NCBI GenBank assembly: GCA_021814895.1
Contig: JAKAHN010000054.1
Coordinates: 1-5,626 of the forward strand
Direction: 5' to 3'
DNA: 5,626 bases
Source of the DNA: a bacterium
Lineage (GTDB): Bacteria; Patescibacteriota; Minisyncoccia; Phycocordibacterales; 2-02-FULL-43-11
The notes under the pieces are model-generated. The model was not told the origin of the DNA and ran no database searches. It saw only the letters and a program-made list of their open reading frames with translations. Position 1 is the first letter of the stretch; each line of letters begins with the position of its first letter. Shown in pieces: positions 1 to 4,621 of this stretch. Both the position numbers and the translations under genes were made by a program.

Positions 1-30
1 GTTGAAAAGTCCGGAATTATGCCCGCCTCC

Positions 31-240
31 GGGAGGACGAGCTGTAAAAGGTCTTTAATCTCTCGGATATTTCGGAGAATTGAGTTCCAATTCAATTCTC
101 CGTAGGGCAAGCGAAGCGCGCGCCGAGAAGATGTGGGGCATCTTCGTGTAGTACTCGAAGCCTGATTGAGTATATTTTGTGAGTGAGATGAAACAAAATA
201 TCCAATTAGGGTACTGAATTTGTAAAGCTCGAGTCCTGCC
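31..240 (+). other. Structured noncoding segment, possible RNA of unknown family
   Basis: No gene is recognisable in bases 1-288. The segment is rich in nested inverted repeats. An 11-bp hairpin pairs 73-83 with 92-102. A GC-rich hairpin lies at about 106-124. A 7-bp hairpin pairs 127-133 with 139-145. A 9-bp hairpin pairs 172-180 with 193-201, extended by 165-168 with 203-206. These are enclosed by a long-range helix in which 34-38 (AGGAC) pairs with 233-237 (GTCCT) and 39-43 (GAGCT) pairs with 226-230 (AGCTC), leaving a 2-base bulge. This layout of several hairpins in one closed junction suggests a folded RNA, but the conserved cores of tmRNA, RNase P RNA, SRP RNA or the common riboswitches were not seen. 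Strand is assumed, and an upstream partner may lie beyond the window. Confidence 0.35.
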
Positions 241-288
241 AAGGGTAAAAATCACGAATTAGTTTAGCACTGGTTTTCGGAATAAATT

Positions 289-316
289 TTGAAAAATAAT
301 AGTTTTAGATTATAAT
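289..316 (+). promoter_or_regulatory. Sigma-70-type promoter of tRNA-Gly(GCC)
   Basis: A -35 box TTGAAA at 289-294 and a perfect -10 box TATAAT at 311-316 are separated by 16 bases. Transcription would begin near 322-324, leaving a 5' leader of about 15 bases before the tRNA at 338. It is one of the two best promoters in the window. Confidence 0.75.
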
Positions 317-337
317 CTTTTTTGTTTGATAGTTAAG

Positions 338-408
338 GCGGGTATGGTTTAGTGGTAGAACGCGTCCTTGCCAAGGACGAGACAGGGTTTCGATTACCCT
401 TACCCGCA
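338..408 (+). tRNA. tRNA-Gly, anticodon GCC
   Basis: A complete 71-base cloverleaf. The acceptor stem is 338-344 with 401-407. The D-arm is 347-361 with G18-G19 in its loop. The anticodon stem is 363-367 with 375-379, enclosing loop TTGCCAA and anticodon GCC at 370-372. The variable region has 4 bases, and the T-arm is 384-400 with the standard loop TTCGATT. The discriminator is A408. CCA is not encoded, so a CCA-adding enzyme is needed. It reads GGC and GGU codons. It has its own promoter just upstream and no obvious GC-rich terminator downstream. Confidence 0.97.
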
Positions 409-447
409 TACATCTGAATGCTATTTTTAGTCTTATTGATATCGGAC

Positions 448-468
448 AATAATTTTTTGGAAATTATT
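448..468 (+). repeat. AT-only 8-bp hairpin downstream of tRNA-Gly
   Basis: AATAATTT (448-455) and AAATTATT (461-468) form a perfect inverted repeat around a 5-base loop, followed by two more T. It lies 40 bases after the tRNA and could be a weak transcript end, but a stem of A-T pairs only is poor evidence for an intrinsic terminator. Confidence 0.35.
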
Positions 469-513
469 TTAGATGATTGAGATTAAGGAGGAGATCCGTA
501 GAATATGAGTGAA

Positions 514-542
514 TGTGGATAACTTTGTTAATAAGTGAATAA
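514..542 (-). promoter_or_regulatory. DnaA-box cluster (one perfect, two degenerate)
   Basis: Bases 514-522 (TGTGGATAA) are the exact complement of the classic DnaA box TTATCCACA. After 3 bases, 526-534 (TGTTAATAA) reads TTATTAACA on the minus strand and fits the relaxed form TTATNNACA. A third, poorer copy (AGTGAATAA) overlaps at 534-542. All three point the same way, in a 329-base AT-rich noncoding gap. Directly repeated boxes fit DnaA binding, either at a replication origin or at a DnaA-controlled promoter. No dnaA or dnaN is visible here, so an origin is only a possibility. Confidence 0.4.
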
Positions 543-582
543 AGGACGTTTAAAGGCTGTCTTTTATGTCAAAATGTCCTTT
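541..582. repeat. Spaced inverted repeat AAAGGAC...GTCCTTT
   Basis: AAAGGAC at 541-547 is matched by GTCCTTT at 576-582, with 28 bases between. A partial copy, GTCTTTT, lies inside at 559-565. The arms are the same words that make the compact palindrome at 1170-1188 on the other side of the YraN-family gene, so both may be sites for one DNA-binding protein. An imperfect further copy (AGGACA...TTTCCT) lies at 597-614. Confidence 0.4.
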
Positions 583-708
583 TTAATATTTAAAGTAGGA
601 CAAAATTGTTTCCTAATGAAACATAATTAGAAAAATTGAGTGGGCTATAAAGGCCATAATGATCTTAAATTGTTAAATAATCTACAAATAACAAGGATAA
701 AAGTAAAA

Positions 709-728
709 AACGCCTTTAAAAAGGTGTT
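709..728 (+). promoter_or_regulatory. Hairpin over the ribosome-binding region of the YraN-family gene
   Basis: AACGCCTT (709-716) pairs with AAGGTGTT (721-728), with one G-T wobble and a 4-base loop, and ends 9 bases before the ATG at 738. The only Shine-Dalgarno-like bases before that gene, AAGGTG at 721-726, lie inside the 3' arm and would be hidden when the stem forms. Read on the minus strand, the stem is followed by six T, so it could instead be a weak minus-strand terminator, but no minus-strand gene ends here. Confidence 0.35.
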
Positions 729-737
729 ACACGTGAA

Positions 738-1157
738 ATGACTAGGGTTGAAGGTGATAAAAAGATTGGTAATACACTAGGCAGATTAGGTGAGGATATA
801 GCCTGCAGGTTTTTAGAAAACAAATATTTTGAAATAATTGATAGGAATTACAGGAAAAAATGCGGTGAGATTGATATCGTTGCGATTAAGGATTTAAAAG
901 TTCACTTCATAGAAATCAAATCCAAATCTTTTAAATTCAAAGAAAATGATGTTACACACGAAACGTCCAACAAATACAGAGCAGAGGAAAATATTCATAT
1001 GTGGAAAATTGAAAGGTTAAAAAGGGTTATCCAGCTATATATTCAAGAAAAAAGAGTTTCACCCGAAACATCCTGGTATTTTGATGTAGTTATCGTTAAA
1101 ATTGATTCCGAGACTAAAAAATCAATAGTTATTTTCTTAGAAGACATTATAATTTGA
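738..1157 (+). CDS. yraN: YraN/UPF0102-family endonuclease-like protein
   Basis: This 139-residue protein matches the YraN (UPF0102) family in length and motif order. GRLGEDIACRFL (15-26) is the family's N-terminal helix with the conserved GE. RNYRKKCGEIDIVA (36-49) contains the GEID motif. FIEIKSK (57-63) gives the E-x-K pair, and YFDVVIV (114-120) is the closing strand. D46, E59 and K61 form the PD-(D/E)XK nuclease signature of the Holliday-junction-resolvase-like fold, so a DNA-cleaving or DNA-processing role is likely; the exact substrate is not established for the family. ATG 738 is the only usable start, because an in-frame TAA lies at 717-719. It is a single-gene unit: tRNA-Gly is 329 bases upstream and tRNA-Pro follows. 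GGACA/TGTCC repeats flank it on both sides, and a hairpin sits just before its start. It ends in TGA, consistent with the standard code. Confidence 0.82.
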   Translation: MTRVEGDKKIGNTLGRLGEDIACRFLENKYFEIIDRNYRKKCGEIDIVAIKDLKVHFIEIKSKSFKFKENDVTHETSNKYRAEENIHMWKIERLKRVIQLYIQEKRVSPETSWYFDVVIVKIDSETKKSIVIFLEDIII

Positions 1158-1169
1158 GGCGTAAGGCAT

Positions 1170-1188
1170 AAAGGACAAAATGTCCTTT
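1170..1188. promoter_or_regulatory. Perfect 19-base palindrome, candidate operator or weak terminator
   Basis: AAAGGACA (1170-1177), AAA, TGTCCTTT (1181-1188): 8-bp arms with a 3-base centre, starting 12 bases after the YraN-family stop codon. Its core, GGACA-N3-TGTCC, recurs 31 bases further on. As RNA it would be a short hairpin ending in three T, so it might help end transcription. The recurrence of the same core without a T-run argues more for a protein-binding site. The binding protein cannot be named. Confidence 0.5.
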
Positions 1189-1203
1189 AGAATTATCTAC
1201 AAC

Positions 1204-1216
1204 GGACACTTTGTCC
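1204..1216. promoter_or_regulatory. Second GGACA-N3-TGTCC palindrome
   Basis: GGACA (1204-1208), CTT, TGTCC (1212-1216), followed by TTT as in the first copy. It has the same arms and spacing as the core of the palindrome at 1170-1188, with the centres 31 bases apart (about three helical turns). It lies just upstream of the candidate promoter at 1231-1260, where an activator or repressor could act. Confidence 0.45.
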
Positions 1217-1230
1217 TTTATGAATGTTCG

Positions 1231-1260
1231 TTAGAACTTTTTTAACTGTTGTGTTATGAT
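1231..1260 (+). promoter_or_regulatory. Candidate extended -10 promoter for tRNA-Pro and the RNHCP gene
   Basis: TATGAT at 1255-1260 is preceded by TG at 1252-1253, making an extended -10. A poor -35 (TTAGAA, 1231-1236) lies 18 bases upstream. Transcription would start near 1267, about 75 bases before the tRNA. The leader is longer than usual for a tRNA gene, so this is only the best candidate seen. Confidence 0.35.
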
Positions 1261-1341
1261 GGAAACTTAAAAAAATATGTAACCTAATTTTGTATGTCAG
1301 TGTAAGAAAAAACGAATTATTTTTTTGACAATATTTTTAAA

Positions 1342-1412
1342 CGGGGTGTAGTATAGTGGTAGTATACACGCTTTGGGAGCGTGAGGTTCGAGTCCGATTC
1401 TCGACACCCCGA
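1342..1412 (+). tRNA. tRNA-Pro, anticodon TGG, atypical T-loop
   Basis: A 71-base cloverleaf. The acceptor stem CGGGGTG (1342-1348) pairs with 1405-1411, and the discriminator is A1412. The C1-G72 pair and A73 are the normal bacterial proline identity bases. The D-arm is 1351-1365 with G18-G19 present. The anticodon stem is 1367-1371 with 1379-1383, enclosing loop TTTGGGA, anticodon TGG at 1374-1376 and G37. The T-stem is 1388-1392 with 1400-1404. The T-loop is TCCGATT, with C instead of the nearly universal T at position 55, so no pseudouridine 55 can form there. CCA is not encoded. A protein gene starts only 11 bases downstream. Confidence 0.95.
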
Positions 1413-1423
1413 ATATATTTAAT

Positions 1424-1765
1424 ATGATTCAAAATTCAGGGATTAGTAGCAGTAAGAAAAAATTTCAAAGAAAAATTGAAGATTTTCAATGCGAAAAATG
1501 TGATTTTTCGGTGAAAGGTAACGGTTTTACCGATCACTGCCCAAAGTGTTTATGGGGCAAGCATGTTGATATAAACCCGGGAGACCGGGAAGAAAAATGC
1601 GGTGGAGCAATGAGGCCTGTTTCTGTTGAGAAAACAAATAGGGGATTTGATATTATTTACAGGTGCGAAAGGTGTCTGAAAATTACAAGAAATAAGTCGG
1701 CAAAAGATGACGACTTTGATGTTCTTGTTAGGATTTCAAAAATTGCTTCCGACTCAATTTTATGA
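1424..1765 (+). CDS. RNHCP-domain zinc-binding protein
   Basis: This 113-residue protein carries the RNHCP domain, a small cysteine-rich domain of unknown function named after its central motif. Metal-ligand candidates come in pairs: C23/C26 (CEKC), C39/C42 in DHCPKCLW (37-44), and C81/C84 (CERC), with H38 and C59 nearby. The family hallmarks KHVDINPGDR (46-55) and CGG (59-61) are present, so a zinc-stabilised fold is likely; nucleic-acid binding is only a guess. The first 20 residues are a basic, low-complexity tail. ATG 1424 is the only reasonable start. It has no Shine-Dalgarno sequence and lies 11 bases after the mature 3' end of tRNA-Pro, so it must share the tRNA transcript unless a promoter lies inside the tRNA. 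The TGA stop overlaps the next promoter. Confidence 0.85.
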   Translation: MIQNSGISSSKKKFQRKIEDFQCEKCDFSVKGNGFTDHCPKCLWGKHVDINPGDREEKCGGAMRPVSVEKTNRGFDIIYRCERCLKITRNKSAKDDDFDVLVRISKIASDSIL

Positions 1766-1771
1766 TATAAT
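1743..1771 (+). promoter_or_regulatory. Strong extended -10 promoter inside the 3' end of the RNHCP gene
   Basis: A -35 box TTGCTT (1743-1748), a 17-base spacer, then TGA-TATAAT with the -10 box at 1766-1771. The TGA stop codon of the RNHCP gene (1763-1765) itself supplies the TG of the extended -10. Transcription would begin near 1778 and run about 160 bases to the terminator at 1913-1937. This is the best match to a housekeeping promoter in the window. Confidence 0.72.
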
Positions 1772-1775
1772 AGTT

Positions 1776-1836
1776 TTGCTTCGTTTATAAACGGAGTTTA
1801 GCAATAACCGCTCTCCTTGACAAAAATCAGGGAAAG
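1776..1836 (+). promoter_or_regulatory. Folded 5' leader that can hide the ribosome site
   Basis: Two stems can form in the leader of the short transcript. TTGCT (1776-1780) pairs with AGCAA (1800-1804) around an inner CGTTTATAAACG stem. Further on, TCCTTGA (1814-1820) pairs with TCAGGGA (1827-1833) around loop CAAAAA. The second stem contains the Shine-Dalgarno-like AGGGA (1829-1833) in its 3' arm, so folding could switch translation of the following small reading frame. No known riboswitch core was recognised. Confidence 0.35.
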
Positions 1837-1844
1837 TAAAAAAA

Positions 1845-1892
1845 ATGGCACCATGCCCAAATTGTGGTCAGGAACCTTGCACTTGCGAATAA
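1845..1892 (+). CDS. Possible 15-residue cysteine-rich microprotein
   Basis: The reading frame MAPCPNCGQEPCTCE has four cysteines arranged C-x2-C-x4-C-x-C, like the knuckles of a zinc ribbon. The ATG follows a run of A and lies about 11 bases after AGGGA. The frame sits alone between a strong promoter (1743-1771) and a strong terminator (1913-1937), which is the main reason to take so short a frame seriously. If translated, it could bind one zinc ion or act as a redox or metal-sensing peptide; that is inference. Alternatives: the transcript is a small noncoding RNA, or this is the remnant of the C-terminal zinc ribbon of a lost gene. No homolog is recognised. Confidence 0.45.
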   Translation: MAPCPNCGQEPCTCE

Positions 1893-1912
1893 CCACAAAT
1901 TTTAATTAAAAC

Positions 1913-1937
1913 AAAAAGCTCCTTGCGGGAGCTTTTT
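1913..1937 (+). terminator. Intrinsic terminator of the short transcript
   Basis: AAAAAGCTCC (1913-1922) pairs perfectly over 10 bp with GGAGCTTTTT (1928-1937) around loop TTGCG, and the 3' arm ends in a T5 tract. The A-run on the 5' side would also give a T-tract on the minus strand, so it could work in both directions. It separates the short transcript from tRNA-Gly(TCC). Confidence 0.9.
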
Positions 1938-1972
1938 GCGTCTGATAAAGTATCATTGTTTATCGAGGCAAC

Positions 1973-2043
1973 GCGGGATTAGTTTAATGGTAAAATAACA
2001 GTTTTCCAAACTGTGGTCAGGAGTTCGATTCTCCTATCCCGCA
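1973..2043 (+). tRNA. tRNA-Gly, anticodon TCC
   Basis: A 71-base cloverleaf. The acceptor stem GCGGGAT (1973-1979) pairs with 2036-2042, and the discriminator is A2043. The D-arm is 1982-1996. The anticodon stem is 1998-2002 with 2010-2014, enclosing loop TTTCCAA and anticodon TCC at 2005-2007. The T-stem is 2019-2023 with 2031-2035, with the normal loop TTCGATT. CCA is not encoded. It reads GGA and GGG, so with tRNA-Gly(GCC) at 338 the window covers all glycine codons. The anticodon is not TCA, which would be expected if UGA meant glycine. A modest -10-like TATCAT at 1951-1956 is the only upstream promoter hint. Confidence 0.97.
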
Positions 2044-2069
2044 TAAAAATAATCTAAAATATACAAACT

Positions 2070-2327
2070 ATGTTTAGAGAAATGCCAATAGAAAATGAAG
2101 CCACTTCAGAAAATCCCGAAAATCATTCGCCGGAAGGAAATTTTGATACGCAAGAACAAATCAAACAATTAAGGATGGGAAAAGCAAAAACCTTTCTGGA
2201 ACAAGAGGGTATTTTGAAAAATGAAAACGGAGTATTAATTTTAAACGATAAAGCAAAGTTAAGCGAAAAAGAGTTGCACGACAAGGCAACACAGACTTAT
2301 ATTGTAAAAAAGATGAACGACGATTAA
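2070..2327 (+). CDS. Small acidic protein of unknown function, operon partner of the GNAT protein
   Basis: An 85-residue protein that was not recognised. The first 30 residues are rich in E, N, S and P and look disordered. Residues 28-85 are charged and probably helical (RMGKAKTFLEQEGILK, then a short strand GVLILND, then KLSEKELHDKATQTYIVKKM). There is no signal peptide or membrane segment, so it is probably cytoplasmic. The start is uncertain between ATG 2070 and ATG 2082; neither has a well-placed Shine-Dalgarno sequence. It begins 26 bases after tRNA-Gly(TCC), so it may be transcribed from the tRNA promoter. Its TAA stop shares a base with the ATG of the next gene (TAATG), which points to translational coupling and a shared role. 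Confidence 0.7.
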   Translation: MFREMPIENEATSENPENHSPEGNFDTQEQIKQLRMGKAKTFLEQEGILKNENGVLILNDKAKLSEKELHDKATQTYIVKKMNDD

Positions 2328-4618
2328 TGTTAAGGTTCGGAGATATTATTGATTTTTTACTTGAAAATAAAATAAAAACGGGCGAGCACGACCAGTTACA
2401 ACCAGCAATTTTATTACCGAAAGATGAAACGTCGGCTTTTAGTGGCGATTGGGATAACGGAGGGGTTATGGATATCGGAGAAATGCGAGAGTCAACCCCG
2501 TGGAATAAAAAAATAAAACTAGAAGACGGCTCAATTTTTAGTTATGCCGAGATTGCAATTGCGAAAAAACTTCGCGAATTGAAAGCGCGGAGAGATGAAA
2601 ACGGCAAGCTTCAAATTTTTGATAAAACACAAAATAAATACGTAGCTTTTTCCGCCAGATCATTTGTAGATTTATCGGGTATTAATCCTTGTGTTACAGA
2701 CAGGACAGTTACAACAGAGTCAAAATCTTTACCCGGTCAAAGGGTGGAAGGCAGGCTTCAGTTTAATGTGTCTGGCGCGCTATTTACTGAAAAATACTTG
2801 CCAAATTTATTACGTGGGGGGGTTTTGAAAGCCTCAGATTTTCCGATATCGGCCTTTGGTAAAACGGCTGAATTATTTAGACAGAATGATAAAAGAGTTG
2901 GCGAGACAAATCCATATGTCTATTTTGTTAATGAGGAAAATCAGGGGGCAAAATATTATTTAGGTCGGCAAACAATTACAGGAACAAAAACGCCGATAAC
3001 TGATGATATTTTAGCCAGACAATTAGATGGTCGTACGGTGGGCATTATTGATAAAAGTTACGGAAAAGAGAGATTGGTATATAGGTTTGATTTGCTTAAT
3101 AAAGAAGAGATGGATAGATATCATGATTTTTTGAAAAAGAAATTTAAAAAAAATGATGTTGAATACAAATGGCTGGCTATGCATACTCAAGTTGGCGGTC
3201 AAGAGATGAAAAAGAGGATAAAGGAGTATAAAATTACAGATTTTGTTAAACAAAAAAGAGACGAGTCATCAGGTGATTATGCAGAAAGAGTATCGCGGTT
3301 GGCAGACGTATCTTTTGTAACTCAAAAATTGCAAAGTTTTTTTAGAAAATCCGGGATAGGCCTACATAAGCTTTCATGGCGTGATCAGTTATTAATTGCT
3401 GACATAGCCCATGCTGGTGAAGAAGAGGAAAGATTGCAAAGTTTTATAGAAAAATACGGAGTCAACGGTCTTCGCACTTTTTTGTCTCTAGAGTATGGTA
3501 GGGAAATTGGGAACGATATTTTTACTCTCGGCGAACAATTGCCGAAAAATGAGGCAGAAGCCATATTTAAAAGGTATAACGATGTGGTCGATGGAGTATC
3601 TGATTTAAATAATTTAATCTTGAAAGATACTGAAAACAAAGCGGAGATTTTGATGGAGGCGGAAGACAATCTTCTTCGTAGGGCGCGAAAAATTCTTGAG
3701 GATTTTGCCGAGGCGCAAAAACAGGCTTCAGCTCAAGGTACAGTGCTTGATGCGGAAGACATAGTTGAACAGCTTGGTCGGATTTCTAAAGAGAATCAAA
3801 CAATTCTGGCAACCTTTAAGGCCCTTCAAAATAAAGACCCCTGGCTTACTTTTGAAAATTTTAAAGATGTGCAATTTGATGGAGAGAGGGTCGGTGATTT
3901 AGATCGTAAAGATATTGTTACGATGAAAAAAATTTATGCCGATAATTATAAATTAACGCCAAAATTTCAAAAAAGATTACTGGCTAATTTTGACAAGATT
4001 CTTGAAAATCCGGAACAGATAATACAGATTACACGTTTTAAGGGCGAAGTTGTCGGCTTTTATTTGTATACCGGAAGAGAAAAAGGCGGGCTTGATTTTC
4101 GTTGTTTCAATATGGACCCGACTTATGCCGGCGGGGGATTCGGTAAGGCGATGATGAATCAAGAGTTGCGCGATCGATCTATTGATAATTTAATACACGC
4201 CACTTGCACCGCGGAAATGCCGATTAGCGCTGGATACATAGAGTCCGGTTTTGTCGGTGTCGGTTACGGTCACACTGACGAAATAAATTATCTGGATATT
4301 GTAAGATGCGACCAAAGAGATTTTTTCCCGACAAAAGAGCCATGGACAAGAGAAGAAATTGAAAATTTGATTAAAAATGATAACAAATACGAAGACGAAA
4401 GGTATTTGATCGTCTCCGAGGAAGAAGTGGGGGATTTGCCGTTTGATTTTGCCGGGGGAAAAGCAGGCGACAAGGTGTTGGTTTTAACTCGTTATTTATT
4501 GCCAGAGAAAAACGGCAACAAAAAAAGATACATTTTAGTTTTTGAAAAAACAGATCCAAAGATTCTACGTGATTACCAAAATCCGAATGTGCCTAGGCGA
4601 AGTTATATTATTGTTTAG
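2327..4618 (+). CDS. Large protein with C-terminal GNAT-type acetyltransferase domain
   Basis: This 763-residue, probably cytoplasmic protein has no signal peptide or membrane segment. Residues 1-325 match no domain I can name. Residues 326-500 are mostly helical, with the segment FIEKYGVNGLRTFLSLEYG at 373-391 and a charged coiled-coil-like stretch at about 436-470. Residues 528-660 resemble a GNAT N-acetyltransferase: KGEVVGFYLY (572-581) and LDFRCFNMDP (589-598) as central strands, YAGGGFGKAMM (600-610) as the acetyl-CoA pyrophosphate loop, and SAGYIESGF (634-642) as motif B. The loop has GGGFGK rather than the consensus Q/R-x-x-G-x-G/A start, and no acceptor substrate can be inferred. The last 100 residues are an extra extension. 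It overlaps the 85-residue gene by one base. A G7 run lies at 2816-2822. Confidence 0.85.
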   Translation: MLRFGDIIDFLLENKIKTGEHDQLQPAILLPKDETSAFSGDWDNGGVMDIGEMRESTPWNKKIKLEDGSIFSYAEIAIAKKLRELKARRDENGKLQIFDKTQNKYVAFSARSFVDLSGINPCVTDRTVTTESKSLPGQRVEGRLQFNVSGALFTEKYLPNLLRGGVLKASDFPISAFGKTAELFRQNDKRVGETNPYVYFVNEENQGAKYYLGRQTITGTKTPITDDILARQLDGRTVGIIDKSYGKERLVYRFDLLNKEEMDRYHDFLKKKFKKNDVEYKWLAMHTQVGGQEMKKRIKEYKITDFVKQKRDESSGDYAERVSRLADVSFVTQKLQSFFRKSGIGLHKLSWRDQLLIADIAHAGEEEERLQSFIEKYGVNGLRTFLSLEYGREIGNDIFTLGEQLPKNEAEAIFKRYNDVVDGVSDLNNLILKDTENKAEILMEAEDNLLRRARKILEDFAEAQKQASAQGTVLDAEDIVEQLGRISKENQTILATFKALQNKDPWLTFENFKDVQFDGERVGDLDRKDIVTMKKIYADNYKLTPKFQKRLLANFDKILENPEQIIQITRFKGEVVGFYLYTGREKGGLDFRCFNMDPTYAGGGFGKAMMNQELRDRSIDNLIHATCTAEMPISAGYIESGFVGVGYGHTDEINYLDIVRCDQRDFFPTKEPWTREEIENLIKNDNKYEDERYLIVSEEEVGDLPFDFAGGKAGDKVLVLTRYLLPEKNGNKKRYILVFEKTDPKILRDYQNPNVPRRSYIIV

Positions 4619-4621
4619 CTA

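Noticed and set aside
1..40. Resemblance of GAAAAGTCCGG at 4-14 to the RNase P RNA core GAGGAAAGTCCGG
   Set aside because: The other conserved RNase P blocks (the AGGGTGAAA region and the ACAGAA...GGCTTA partner of helix P4) are not present downstream.
55..255. Minus-strand open frame of 66 codons
   Set aside because: Its residues show no domain or regular composition, it has no ribosome site, and the region is better explained by paired repeats.
1325..1330. Perfect TTGACA just before tRNA-Pro
   Set aside because: A matching -10 would fall inside the tRNA (TATAGT at 1352-1357, spacer 21), so it could not make a complete tRNA. It might still feed the RNHCP gene, but the spacing is poor.
1155..1765. 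Possible UGA=Gly recoding
   Set aside because: Both genes ending in TGA stop at the natural family end, the next in-frame stops lie only about 11 codons further on, TAA and TAG are used too, and no tRNA-Gly(TCA) is present.
1854..1911. Alternative 18-codon frame from the second ATG in the short transcript
   Set aside because: It has no distinctive composition, overlaps the cysteine frame and lacks a ribosome-binding context.
3023..3669. Minus-strand open frames within the GNAT-protein gene
   Set aside because: They lie opposite a long coherent coding frame, with hydrophobic or serine-rich composition typical of antisense reading.
3977..4559. Further minus-strand open frames near the 3' end of the GNAT-protein gene
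   Set aside because: They overlap each other and the recognised GNAT domain; shadows of the coding strand.
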